From positions 62,001 through 126,000 of the forward strand of contig NZ_JAEHGD010000001.1 of the NCBI RefSeq assembly GCF_016097405.1: a DNA stretch of 64,000 nucleotides, in the 5' to 3' direction. The position numbers and the translations under genes were made by a program. Shown here in pieces: positions 1 through 8,986 of the stretch (position 1 is the stretch's first letter; each line of letters starts with the position of its first letter). This DNA is from a methane-oxidizing endosymbiont of Gigantopelta aegis (GTDB taxonomy: Bacteria; Pseudomonadota; Gammaproteobacteria; Methylococcales; Methylomonadaceae). The notes under the pieces are model-generated. The model was not told the DNA's origin, did no database searches, and was given only the letters and a program-made list of their open reading frames with translations.

Positions 1-985
1 CGTTTTGGTATTAGTGCCAACTCGGGAGCTTGCATCGCAGGTTTATGAAAGTTTTAAAGCCTATGGTAGGCACTTGCCTTTCATTACAGAGCAGATTTTC
101 GGTGGCGTCAATATCAATACCCAAATCAAACGCCTAGCTAAAGGCGCTGATATTTTAGTCGCCACCCCCGGACGCTTGCTTGATCTGATGTATCAGAAAA
201 AGGTCGATTTATCTCAGGTGCAACATTTTGTGCTGGATGAAGCTGATCGCATGCTGGATATGGGTTTTATTAAAGATATTCGGAAAATCATTCAGGCATT
301 GCCAGACAAACGACAAAACCTGATGTTTTCAGCGACTTATGAAAAAGAGATTAAAGTGCTGGCGTCACAATTATTACATGACCCAGTCGAAGTTTCGGTC
401 GCCCGAGATAATAAAGCGGCCGATAAAATTAAACAAACGATTTACCCGGTTAGCAAGGAAGATAAACGTGAATTACTGTCCTGGTTGATTGGACATGGCC
501 ATTGGCAACAAGTCCTTATTTTTGTGCGTACCAAACATGGCGCCGACCGCTTGGTACGGCAACTCATCAAAGACGGTATTCGCAGTATTGCCTTACATGG
601 TAATAAGAGTCAGGCCGCGCGCAATCGTGCGTTACAGGCATTTAAGCAAGGCGAGGTGACAGCTCTGGTGGCGACCGATATCGCTGCGCGGGGATTGGAT
701 ATTGAACAATTGCCACATGTTGTCAATTTTGATTTACCTAGCGTCGCGGAAGATTATGTGCATCGTATTGGCAGAACAGGTCGGGCCGGGCATGAGGGAG
801 AAGCTATTTCATTGGTTTCGCCCGAGGAAGCTTATCTATTGCATGGTATCGAAAAACTACTGAAAACTAAATTACCCCGAGTTGCCGATACCGGTTATGC
901 GCCGGTATCGCTGGATAATATCAAAAAACCAGCCAGTAAGCCTCGCCCACGCCGTGCTGGCGGGGCGCAGAAAAAAAACTGGTGA
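1..985 (+). CDS. rhlE: DEAD-box ATP-dependent RNA helicase, RhlE type (5' truncated by window edge)
   Basis: ATP-dependent RNA unwinding, probably in rRNA maturation or mRNA turnover. The visible 326 residues begin inside motif Ia (PTRELASQ) and continue through GG, TPGRLLD, the DEAD box ([12 protein letters not shown]), SAT, and the second RecA domain with [10 protein letters not shown] and HRIGRTGR. The start and the Q and Walker A motifs lie upstream of the window. The stop at 983-985 directly follows a run of eight A (971-978). If the run had seven, translation would continue to a stop at 1050-1052 and add a very basic tail rich in Lys and Arg, typical of RhlE C-termini. The annotated end is therefore probably a frameshift. 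Confidence 0.9.
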   Translation, partial: VLVLVPTRELASQVYESFKAYGRHLPFITEQIFGGVNINTQIKRLAKGADILVATPGRLLDLMYQKKVDLSQVQHFVLDEADRMLDMGFIKDIRKIIQALPDKRQNLMFSATYEKEIKVLASQLLHDPVEVSVARDNKAADKIKQTIYPVSKEDKRELLSWLIGHGHWQQVLIFVRTKHGADRLVRQLIKDGIRSIALHGNKSQAARNRALQAFKQGEVTALVATDIAARGLDIEQLPHVVNFDLPSVAEDYVHRIGRTGRAGHEGEAISLVSPEEAYLLHGIEKLLKTKLPRVADTGYAPVSLDNIKKPASKPRPRRAGGAQKKNW

Positions 986-1072
986 TAAAAAGCCTTTTCG
1001 TGCGCGTAAACGTAGGTCGACGCCTGCCAAGCCCAGCGCCAAGCGCGGTTGATAAGCCATAGCATACTGAAC

Positions 1073-1576
1073 TTATGATTGGGCAGCATTAAGCAGCCCT
1101 GTAATTTTTTCCCGCATTATATCAATATCAAACCGGCCTGTTTTTCGCCAGATTATTGTGCCGTAAGGTGCGATTAAAAAACTGGTTGGCGTTAATGCGA
1201 CACCGCCAAAGGCCTTATTTATTTCGCCATGTAAATCCAACGAAAGCGGATAGGGTATCGCCATCTGTCGTTTGAGTGCGACAACATGGCTTGGAATATC
1301 ATAAGGCATACTGATAGCAATAATTTCAAGCCCCTGTTGATGGTATTCCCGATAAAGTTGTAATAAATCGGGAATCTCTTTTAAACAGGACGGGCAGTTT
1401 GTCGCCCAGAACGTGACGATAACCGGCTTGCCATGGAAATCGCGCATATTAAATCGTTGGTTATCGATCGTTTGAATCACCACATCAGGCACAGGCGGCA
1501 AGGGTTTGAAAAAAACAATGCCGGTCAGTATGGCAAACGCCAGTAAAATCAAAAAAAGTTTATTTTTCTTTGTCAT
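1073..1576 (-). CDS. TlpA/ResA-like membrane-anchored thioredoxin-fold protein
   Basis: Thiol-disulfide oxidoreductase of the TlpA/AhpC-TSA type, probably facing the periplasm. The N-terminus MTKKNKLFLILLAFAILTG is a short signal anchor, followed by the thioredoxin-fold strand VIVTFWATNCPSC with the CxxC redox pair, and a cis-Pro region (LTPTSFLI). An upstream start at 1600 would add eight residues, but the ATG at 1576 lies inside the end of the ClC gene (stop at 1560) and gives a cleaner signal sequence. The overlap suggests translational coupling with the ClC gene. The substrate is unknown. Confidence 0.8.
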   Translation of the reverse strand: MTKKNKLFLILLAFAILTGIVFFKPLPPVPDVVIQTIDNQRFNMRDFHGKPVIVTFWATNCPSCLKEIPDLLQLYREYHQQGLEIIAISMPYDIPSHVVALKRQMAIPYPLSLDLHGEINKAFGGVALTPTSFLIAPYGTIIWRKTGRFDIDIMREKITGLLNAAQS

Positions 1577-2834
1577 CAAGATATTGTTTATAACTGTCAC
1601 ATAAAGCCCGGTAAAGTGGTACGGGTTGAATCAGTTTGGCCGTACCAGTGGCGAAAAAAGCGGTTGCCATCAATGGAATCAAGATTTCATGACTGTAGGT
1701 CATCTCCATCACAATGACAAAAGAAGTCAAAGGCGATTGCAACATGCCGGAAAAATAAGCTGTGATTGCGAGTAAAATCATGATTTCTGCCGGCGCAATA
1801 GGAAACCATTGGGCAAGATTTGCACCAATGCCGGCGCCGGTCGCAATAGATGGAACAAAAATACCGCTAGGAACACCGCTGAAGGCGGTTAATAAGGTGG
1901 CCAGCATCTTAAAGATTGGAAACCAGGGATCAATAGCATTGCCTTCCAGAATGGAGCGGGCTTGCTGATAACCCGTCCCAAAACTGTTACCCTCAGAATA
2001 AAAGCCTAATAAAGCAATGCCGCCACCACAGGCGAAGGCAATGGTGAAAATTGAAAGATTAGATTGCGCCAACCAGCGACCGCAAGAGATAAGCAAGCGG
2101 CTGAACAAACCACCCATAAGACCACCTGCGATACCACATAAGGGAATGACCAGCCAACCATAGCCCCAGGGTAAAATAAAAGATTTATCACTGAAAAAGA
2201 TATATTTTTTCAGAAAAATATAAGCAACGACACCCGAAAAAACAATCGCCGTCAACACCAGCGAACTGACTTTTTCTTCCAACGATCGACCCATTTCTTC
2301 AATGGCAAAAATAATCCCCGCCAGCGGCGCGCTGAACATGGCTGCAAAACCGGCGGCGCTACCGGCCAGGATCAGCCCTCGTTCCATATAATGTAACGGA
2401 AAACGCACGGCCCGCCCCAGAGAAGCCATGATCGACGCGCCAACATGAGTGGCCGGCCCACCAAAGCCAATCGATGCACCAGAAAACAAACCCATAATCG
2501 TCAGCAGCATTTTACCGACAACAATGCGCAAAGAAAGTAAATGATTCCGTCGTGACAGGTCGCCTGTGATTTCCAGTGCGGTTTTGACCTGGGGGATGCC
2601 GCTACGTTCAGAGCCCGGAAAAAATCGAAATGTTAGCCAAGCCGTTATGCCTAAACCTACCGGCGCAGCGACAAAGTTAAACCAGAAATAGCGTTTCGAT
2701 AAAATGCGATACGTCTCGCCCGCCCATTCGCTTAATAATGTCATGGCAACGATGAGCAAGCCGACAAAAACGGCACCTAGCCAGAAAACCAACCTTTGTT
2801 TCCAGGCTGAAATAGAAAGCAACGAATCTGACAT
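1560..2834 (-). CDS. ClC-family chloride channel/transporter without CBS domains
   Basis: Polytopic membrane protein of the voltage-gated chloride channel family, 424 residues. Family signatures are visible: RSGIPQVK near residue 78, GFGGP at 123-127, the APLAGIIFAIEEM helix and GVPSGIFVPSIATGAG. In proton-coupled ClC antiporters the second signature is GREGP or GKEGP and its Glu is the gate. Here that position is Gly125. The inner EE pair (AIEEM) is kept. There are no C-terminal CBS domains. Loss of the gate would favour channel-like or uncoupled flux (inference). The downstream tlpA-like gene overlaps it. Confidence 0.85.
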   Translation of the reverse strand: MSDSLLSISAWKQRLVFWLGAVFVGLLIVAMTLLSEWAGETYRILSKRYFWFNFVAAPVGLGITAWLTFRFFPGSERSGIPQVKTALEITGDLSRRNHLLSLRIVVGKMLLTIMGLFSGASIGFGGPATHVGASIMASLGRAVRFPLHYMERGLILAGSAAGFAAMFSAPLAGIIFAIEEMGRSLEEKVSSLVLTAIVFSGVVAYIFLKKYIFFSDKSFILPWGYGWLVIPLCGIAGGLMGGLFSRLLISCGRWLAQSNLSIFTIAFACGGGIALLGFYSEGNSFGTGYQQARSILEGNAIDPWFPIFKMLATLLTAFSGVPSGIFVPSIATGAGIGANLAQWFPIAPAEIMILLAITAYFSGMLQSPLTSFVIVMEMTYSHEILIPLMATAFFATGTAKLIQPVPLYRALCDSYKQYLDDKEK

Positions 2835-2895
2835 GGTTTAAACCAAGGATAAAACCGTTTAACTTATCATAAAAAAGACCGCTGTTGCCCGACAA

Positions 2896-2940
2896 AATTA
2901 AACTATGTTATTTAACCTGTTTTTAATGCGGCATATGACA
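2896..2940. repeat. Dispersed ~45-bp repeat, copy 1
   Basis: AATTAAACTATGTTATTTAA (2896-2915) is followed by TGCGGCATATGACA (2927-2940). The 20-bp core occurs again, perfectly, in inverse orientation at 23441-23460 and 41503-41522, each time with a TGCGGCATAT/ATATGCCGCA word nearby. It lies in the divergent gap between the ClC gene and the TonB-receptor fragment. The rest of this gap (2941-3197) shows no gene. Confidence 0.7.
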
Positions 2941-3197
2941 TGGTTTTATGACAGCTTGCTGATTGTGATTTTATTAGATAGCGGAAAATTTAAAACTGCG
3001 CTTGGAAAAAATATGATTTTTGTCGGAGAGCTTTAGCCGTTAGGTTGCGTTATTGTTGACGGCTAAGGTTGGTTATTTGAGGGCAGAGAGCTGTGAGGCT
3101 GGATTATATTTTTGTCGATTAAGATGGCATGGGTTGTGCTGAAGATTGCATAACAGCAACAGCGTTGCTTATGTGCAACTATAAGGAAAAATGAACC

Positions 3198-3657
3198 ATG
3201 TTAAATCGAAAAAAATCACTTTGTCTTTTTTTAGGCGCGTTGCCCGTACTGCCTGCTCAGGCTGAATATGTGGGGGAAGTCCATCAGGGTGAAGATATGA
3301 TTATCACCACCGCACATAAACTTTTCCCTAATACGACCATAGCTTCACCTAAGTTTGAAATCACCGAAGAAGATATGGAAAAAATCAATGCGACAACTGC
3401 TACGGATTTAGTCCGCAATGCGCCAGGTATTCAGGTCAGACGGCGATTCATTGGTGACACCAATGGCGTGGTGGCCACTCGGGGGTCAACCAATTTTCAG
3501 ACCGCACACACCATGCTGTTTCAGGACGGAATTCCACTCAGCAATATGGCGCAGACTAAATGGAATGGCGCGCCGCGCTGGAATTTAATCGCGCCGAATT
3601 CGGTCGAATCAATCGATATTTTGTACGGCCCGTTTTCGGCGGAATATTCCGGATTAA
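3198..3657 (+). pseudogene. TonB-dependent receptor, N-terminal signal and plug fragment
   Basis: The protein starts MLNRKKSLCLFLGALPVLPAQAEY, a signal peptide, and then shows a TonB plug domain: ATDLVRNAPGIQVRRR, the TRGS motif, QDGIPLSN and ESIDILYGPFSAEYSG. A normal receptor continues from here into a barrel of more than 500 residues. Here homology stops around 3655, and the remaining in-frame residues to the stop at 3684-3686 are antisense sequence of an EAL-domain gene. The ATG at 3198 has a short AAGGAAAA upstream. The fragment cannot make a functional outer-membrane receptor. Confidence 0.75.
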
Positions 3658-3827
3658 TCAAAACACCTTCGGTGATTTCCAGTTGAATAAACGGTGGGAT
3701 TCCCTTTTTTTCGAGTTCTTGTGTTTTCAGCGATAATTGCTTTTGCAACGCCCCATAACCTTTTAGAAATTGCTGTGCGGCTATATTCACGGATAAATAA
3801 AAAGTCTCTGGAAGCAGGTTTTGTTGA
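3655..3827 (-). pseudogene. EAL phosphodiesterase domain, C-terminal fragment of the GGDEF-EAL gene
   Basis: Reading leftward, the frame encodes LLPETFYLSVNIAAQQFLKG and then FIQLEITEGVLI, which match the EAL-domain segments containing the catalytic Asn and Glu (SVN and EITE). Joining this piece to 4874-5079 after removing the IS and one target duplication gives a continuous frame (...WHQQNLLPETF...). The domain is cut off near 3655 where it meets the oppositely oriented TonB-receptor fragment, so the rest of the EAL domain is missing. Confidence 0.75.
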
Positions 3828-4873
3828 GGCTTTGTTGCATAAATCATAAGGATCCCCATATTATAGGGCATGGACAAGAAAAAGAAACAACGCTACAAAC
3901 TAAAGAATTGGTCGAATTACAATCAAGCCTTGATCAATCGAGGTTCATTAACGCTATGGTTCGAAGAATCCATGATCAAGCAATGGCATCAGCCTGAAAA
4001 GACAGGCTATAGAGGAAGCCCGATGACGTATTCTGATACTGCTATTCAATGCGCATTGACCCTGAGAGAACTCTTTAAGCTGCCGTTGAGAGCGACACAG
4101 GGATGTTTGTTGTCGTTAGTCCAGTTATTAAAGCTGTCTATCCAGATTCCTCATTACAGTACATTAAGTCGCCGCCAGCAAACTCTGGAGGTTCGGCTGC
4201 CTCGTTCAAGCAGTCGAACGCCAAGACACTTAGTCGTCGATTCGACCGGCTTAAAAGTCTACGGTGAAGGCGAGTGGAAAGTTCGCAAACATGGTGCCAG
4301 CAAGCGCAGAACCTGGCGTAAACTCCATATCATGGTTGATGCACAAACGCAGGAAGTCGTGGCAGTTGAGATGACGGCTAATTTTGTTGGTGATTCCGAA
4401 GTCTTGCCGGATTTATTAGAGCAGCTGGATGAACACGACCAAGTTGCCAGTGTGGCGGCGGATGGCGCTTATGATACGATCCAGTGTCATCAGGCGATTC
4501 GTAACAAAGGCGCCGATGCATTGATACCGCCGCGGGAAGGGGCGGTGGAATGGCCGAGTGATGAAGATGGGAGAACTCATCCAAGAACAGCGATTGTTCA
4601 ACGTTGCGCTGAAATCGGGAGAAAGGCATGGAAACAAGAAAGTGGTTATCATCAACGCAGCCTGGCTGAAACGGCTATGTTTCGCATCAAAACGCTCTTT
4701 AGTGGCCAATTAAAAAACCGGACCTTTGCGGCTCAGATGGTTGAGGCGTATCTCCGCGTCGGCGCAATGAATAAAATGACAGGCCTGGGTATGCCTGAAA
4801 GTTATTCTGTTTCATGAATAAAGACTGGAATTTAAGAAAAGAGTACGCTGTGGATTATTTATGCAACAAAGCC
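3828..4873 (+). mobile_element. IS5-family element, IS903 type, complete
   Basis: The 1046-bp element has perfect 17-bp terminal inverted repeats (ggctttgttgcataaat at 3828-3844 and its complement at 4857-4873). It is flanked by a 9-bp target duplication, TTTTGTTGA, at 3819-3827 and 4874-4882. The GGCTTTGTTG... ends and the 9-bp duplication are typical of the IS903 subgroup. It interrupts the EAL domain of the GGDEF-EAL gene. The single transposase gene is intact, so this insertion is likely recent. Confidence 0.95.
3870..4817 (+). CDS. IS903-type transposase
   Basis: DDE transposase of 315 residues filling the IS903-like element. The catalytic triad is visible as VVDSTGLKVYG (Asp), AADGAYDT (Asp) and YHQRSLAETAMFRIK (Glu, in the usual Y-x2-R-x3-E-x6-K form). 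The N-terminal part has the WFEES region of IS903-like proteins. Its length is normal for the group and no frame damage is seen. Confidence 0.93.
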   Translation: MDKKKKQRYKLKNWSNYNQALINRGSLTLWFEESMIKQWHQPEKTGYRGSPMTYSDTAIQCALTLRELFKLPLRATQGCLLSLVQLLKLSIQIPHYSTLSRRQQTLEVRLPRSSSRTPRHLVVDSTGLKVYGEGEWKVRKHGASKRRTWRKLHIMVDAQTQEVVAVEMTANFVGDSEVLPDLLEQLDEHDQVASVAADGAYDTIQCHQAIRNKGADALIPPREGAVEWPSDEDGRTHPRTAIVQRCAEIGRKAWKQESGYHQRSLAETAMFRIKTLFSGQLKNRTFAAQMVEAYLRVGAMNKMTGLGMPESYSVS

Positions 4874-6865
4874 TTTTGTTGATGCCAAATCATTCCTTGG
4901 CGGAAGCTTTCTTGCAATACCCACTCCCCAAGTTTCTCAATGCTGCCCATTTTCTCCGCGACGGGAATAAACTGGTCTGGAAAAATTAACCCTTTATCCT
5001 GATGTTGCCAGCGAACTAAGCTTTCCGCACCGACTATTTTGCCGGTGTTCAAATTGATTACCGGTTGATAATAAAGCACTAATTCATTCTGTTGAATGGC
5101 TTTTTTAATGCATTATGCACGGCCACCATTTTAGAGATATCGTGTTGCATTTTAGGCTGGTAAAATTGAATCATATTTTTACCCGCCGCTTTAGCTTCAT
5201 ACATGGCAGTATCAGCGTATTTCAACATCGTTTCCACATCTTGCGCATCATCTGGGAAAAGGCTGATGCCAATACTGCAACTGATTTCAACCGGATAGCC
5301 ATCGACTTGATGAATTTGGTTAATAGCCTGCAAAATGGCTTCAGCACGTTGCTCAATAATCTCAGGACTATTTACCTCGCCTAAAATGACGACAAACTCA
5401 TCGCCTCCTAGCCGGGCCAACACATCCGATGCGCGAACTTTCGAACGTAAACGGCGAGCCACCTCACATAGCAACGCATCCCCCAGTGCATGTCCCAGGG
5501 AATCATTGACATACTTAAAGCCATCCAAGTCCAAGAAAATGAGTGCAAAAGGTTGGTTCTTATGTTGTGATGATGCCACATCTTGCGTTAAACGCGTCAT
5601 GAGATAATTTCGATTGTACAATCCTGTCAGCTGGTCAATATTGGCTTTTTTTCCAAATCTCTGATTCATTCTGCAAACGTTCTGTAATATCCTTTGAATG
5701 GCCACATAATAATTTTGCTGATTGGTTCCATCCCATACTCTAGAAATATTGGATTCTAAAGGAAGCTCTGTGCCATCCTTGCGTCGATTAATAAAGTTAC
5801 CTTCAAAATGTCCCGTTTGTTCCAGTGATGCCCACATCTCTTTATAAAATGTGTCTGGTTGCTTATTAGAGCTTAGAATTTTAGGATTTTACCTAACACT
5901 TCTTCTTTAGAATAACCCGACATCTGCTCAAAAGCTTTATTAACAAAGGTAATGTTGTTATCCGCATCGGTCATAATGACAGCTTGATCGATATTCTTCA
6001 CTGCCTCATAAAATAATTTCATCCGGGTTAAATAGTCATCATTATCCTTAACTAATTTGGCAAACGTATTGACGATGTGTCCTAGCTCATCATGTTCCTT
6101 GAGCATTTGAATTTGTGTAATATCCTTTTGATGATTAAGTACCGCCATATTGTTCTGTAGGGCTTGCAATCCTCTGGATAATGTCAGCAGTATTGATTTT
6201 CCCCATAAAATCAGGATAAGGAGAAAAATGCCCATTCCAAACAAGGCGATTGTGAGGTTCGTTTTCGCAGTCTCGGCTTCTTGACGTATATGCGCTAAAA
6301 TTTGCTGTTGTTTTTGTAAAGCATACTGTTTAATGATTTCGATTCGTTGCGTGGTTATTTGCCACCACTGCTCTGGAGGTATCGACGGCATTTGATATTG
6401 AATGGTTGAAACCGCTTGCAAAGCTTCTTGATCAGAAATTTTTACGATGTTATCAATTTCTTGAGCAAACTTATCTTCAGCATGAAGCTGTTTCACTTTA
6501 TCAAGCATTTGGCGATAGCTCTTCATCACCTGGAAAATGGTTTCAAAGGCTTTCTGAGTCGATGCCGTTAATCGGTCATCTGACTGAACCTTTTGAAAAA
6601 AAAACTGAAAGATTTTGAAATTCTGTAATAAATTTTTGATAATAAATCGGATCTTTACGAATTAAATAATTTTTAAAATCATGGATCAAGCCGCCATAAC
6701 CAATCAACCTAAGCGCCTTATTTAAATATTCATCACGAAGTGCTTTTTCTAAAATTGACCGACGTACCTGTTTAATCTGAAGCATAAGGGCTTGTAAATT
6801 TTCATCCTTTTGTGTCCACTGATAGATCTTCTCCAAACGTTCTTGTTTTGCAATGGCCACCGTAA
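4874..6865 (-). pseudogene. GGDEF-EAL signalling protein, middle part (HAMP-PAS-GGDEF-EAL start), frameshifted
   Basis: Cyclic-di-GMP turnover protein. Read leftward it encodes the end of a NIT sensor domain (AIAKQERLEKIYQW), a transmembrane helix (ALFGMGIFLLILILWG), a HAMP-like linker, a PAS domain (AVIMTDADNNITFVNKAFEQMSGYS), a GGDEF domain with intact LARLGGDEF, and an EAL domain beginning YYQPVINLNTG and AESLVRW. The frame breaks near 6596-6604 (nine A), 5879-5886 and 5101-5106, and a compensating pair lies just before GGDEF. Each break is cured by adding or removing one base in a homopolymer. The IS903 insertion ends this piece at 4874 and the IS630 insertion at 6866. Confidence 0.8.
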
Positions 6866-6867
6866 TA

Positions 6868-8115
6868 TACTCTCCGCACATGAAAATAGAGCAAACCATC
6901 ATGCACCGATAATTTGAAAATTCTCAGTTAAAAGTGAGCGCAAATTGTCGACATGCTTTTCTGGCTCAGAAAAGAATGTCTCGCAGGCTATTTTGAATTC
7001 TTTGAATGTTTCATAATACTGGTCATATAAGATTTCTTTCTTGAAATATCGCCAGTACCGTTCAATCAAATTAAGATTCGGCGCATACGGCGGTAAAAAC
7101 ACTAATTCAATTCGCGACATTTCAAGAAATTGTCTGACAGCCTTTGATCGGTAGTAGCGTGCATTATCGCAAATGATGTAAATAGTCCCAGCCTTCGGGT
7201 AACGTTCTTCAATCGCCTTACAAAGATCAATCGTTGCCTCGCCATTGATGGTGTCATAGAAGCGGCAGACAGTATCCAGAGAATCGATATTGCCTCTGCA
7301 CCGTTGACGACAACTCTCATCTTGACATTTGACGCCCGGTATTACTTTGATGATTATCGTGACCGCCATATTGTTCTGTAGGGCTTGCAATCCAACCATA
7401 ATGTCAGCAGTATGGATTTTCCCCATAAAATCAGGATAATCCATGATGCCCATATCCAGTCAAGGTGATTGTGAGGTTCTTTTTTTGTTGATATTTCTGA
7501 AGACGATATGCGCTGAAAATTTGCTTGTTGTTTTTGTAAAGCATACCGTTTAATGATTTTGATTCGTTGCGTGACACGTTTTTGCCACCACTGCTCTAAA
7601 GTCTCGGAGGTATCGTTCGGCATTTGATATTGAACGCTCTTTAATTGAAGCCGCAAACCGATTTAAAGGTTCTTGATCAGAAATTTTTACGATGTTATCT
7701 AAATTTCTTGATAAGAAACTTATCTTCAACATGCTGCTGTTTCACGTTTGTCAAGCATTTGGCAAGCTCTTTTTCATCACCTTAAATGGTTTCAAAGTAG
7801 GTCTGAATCGATTGTTAATCGGTCAATCTGACTGAAGTGCTTGAAAAAAAACTGAAAGATTTTTGTAATAAATTTTTGATAATAAATCGGATCTTTACGA
7901 ATTAAATAATTTTTGGCTCATGGATCAAGCCGCCATGCAATCACCGTTTTTGACCCATCGAAGCTCATCATGAAGTGCGGAAGTTTTTCTAAAATTGACC
8001 GACGTACCTGTTTAATCTGAAGAAGGGCTGTGTAAATTTTCATCCTTTTGTGTGGCCTTGATTTATATCTTTCTCCATTACGTCATTTGTTTTGCTAAAT
8101 GGCCACCGAAGAGTA
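6868..8115 (-). mobile_element. IS630-family element, right half genuine, left half a chimeric blend
   Basis: The right terminus (TACTCTCCGC in from 6868) and left terminus (GAAGAGTA ending at 8115) match the two complete copies elsewhere in the window, with TA target duplications at 6866-6867 and 8116-8117. From 6868 to about 7292 the sequence equals the 3' part of those copies. From about 7293 to 8115, runs of IS sequence alternate every few bases with runs of the host gene found at about 6120-6865. For example, near 8115 the reverse strand reads TACTCTTCG (IS), GTGGCCATT (host), then ATGACGTAATGGAG (IS). Confidence 0.85.
6902..7292 (-). pseudogene. IS630 transposase, C-terminal fragment
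   Basis: The frame from NIDSLDTVCRFYD to TENFQIIGA is identical to the complete IS630 copies. It includes the second and third catalytic acidic residues of the DDE domain (YIICDNARYY and PNLNLIERYWRYFKK). The N-terminal half is lost in the blended sequence, so this copy cannot encode a transposase as written. Confidence 0.85.
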
Positions 8116-8117
8116 TA

Positions 8118-8721
8118 TAACGCAAGGCATTCACCTTATGTAATTCCACGCTCTTGTCCAGCCGCTTCTTTTAAATCATACAAACCATATAACAGCAGTA
8201 AGTTCCGTAGTTGACCAATACCTTCATATTCAAAGGCGTACTCCTGAATCAGCAAATTGAGCTGCTCAATAAGTTGGCTATAGCCCGTAAATACCTTTTC
8301 TTCCAATTCCTCCCTGCTTTTCATCGGTCGCAGCATCTGTAATTGCTGGCGTAAATGATGCAGGTTTTTTGACTGCCTCATTCATGTTGTGGCTTAACAT
8401 ATCCTGATCAGTTGGCTGGGGTAATTGAGCCAACAAGCTATTAACTTTTTGTTGTTGTGTTTCCAAAGCCTTAAGTAATTGTGGAGATGAGTGATCGCCA
8501 TTGACCCATCCTAAATAAAACCCTCGCTCTGCTGCTAATGCGGAAGTTAATGCTAAATAGGGCTTTAACGCAACAAACATTTCTTCTGCACGCGTGGCGG
8601 ATTGTTCCTTTTGAGCTTGCTGGACAATAAAAAGCCCTAATGTAAACACAAACATTAACGTGACCGGCAACCACACCAATAATTGAATTTTTTGTTTTAA
8701 ACCGAGTGAATGACGTAACAT
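8118..8721 (-). pseudogene. GGDEF-EAL signalling protein, N-terminal NIT-type sensor part
   Basis: Start of the same gene as 4874-6865. Residues about 12-35 form a transmembrane helix (IQLLVWLPVTLMFVFTLGLFI), and the following helical region (EEMFVALKPYLALTSALAAERGFYLGW...LLLYGLYDLKEAAGQERG) has the RG-rich pattern of nitrate/nitrite-sensing NIT domains. The frame changes near 8360-8366, where six A should be five, and again near 8135 shortly before the IS630 insertion. The start at 8721 gives a sensible inside-out helix. About 265 bp upstream of it (8722-8986) hold no other gene. Confidence 0.7.
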
Positions 8722-8953
8722 TGAGCTGATTTTCTGTATGAAACGTAGAAATATCTTTTAATCATAGCAAACCCCAGGCCGCTGTCGATAAACGGTGATT
8801 CGGTAAGTTACCGCTGAGTTATTTTTTTCGATCGTTAGCAGCAGGTTATCCGGTATTTGGGAGCTATCAAAGAAGTGGCTTTAATCGCTTGGATAAGACT
8901 AAATACTGGAGCGGTATAATTTTCTCATTTTCAGGCTAAAGCTGCTAAAATAG

Positions 8954-8982
8954 CGGGTTTATTCCATCCTTTGATAAACCCG
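8954..8982 (+). promoter_or_regulatory. Inverted repeat in the serA leader
   Basis: CGGGTTTAT (8954-8962) pairs with ATAAACCCG (8974-8982), a 9-bp perfect stem with an 11-nt loop, ending four bases before the serA ATG at 8987. It occupies the place of a ribosome-binding site, and no clear Shine-Dalgarno sequence is seen outside it. It could be an operator or a translational hairpin. No T-run follows, so it is not a terminator. Confidence 0.4.
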
Positions 8983-8986
8983 ACGC

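Noticed and set aside
872-1089. Minus-strand frames at the end of rhlE
   Set aside because: Shadows of the basic RhlE tail; no signal or family similarity.
3140-3197. Possible riboswitch before the TonB receptor fragment
   Set aside because: Only a small imperfect hairpin is seen; no B12-box or other known riboswitch core could be recognised.
3521-3877. Continuous minus-strand frame across the TonB/EAL junction and the IS end
   Set aside because: Only the central part (3655-3827) is real EAL sequence; the two ends are antisense TonB receptor and IS terminus.
7354-7732. Apparent diverged tandem duplicate of the HAMP/NIT region
   Set aside because: Bases unique to IS630 are interleaved through it, so it is a mixed consensus and not a paralogue.
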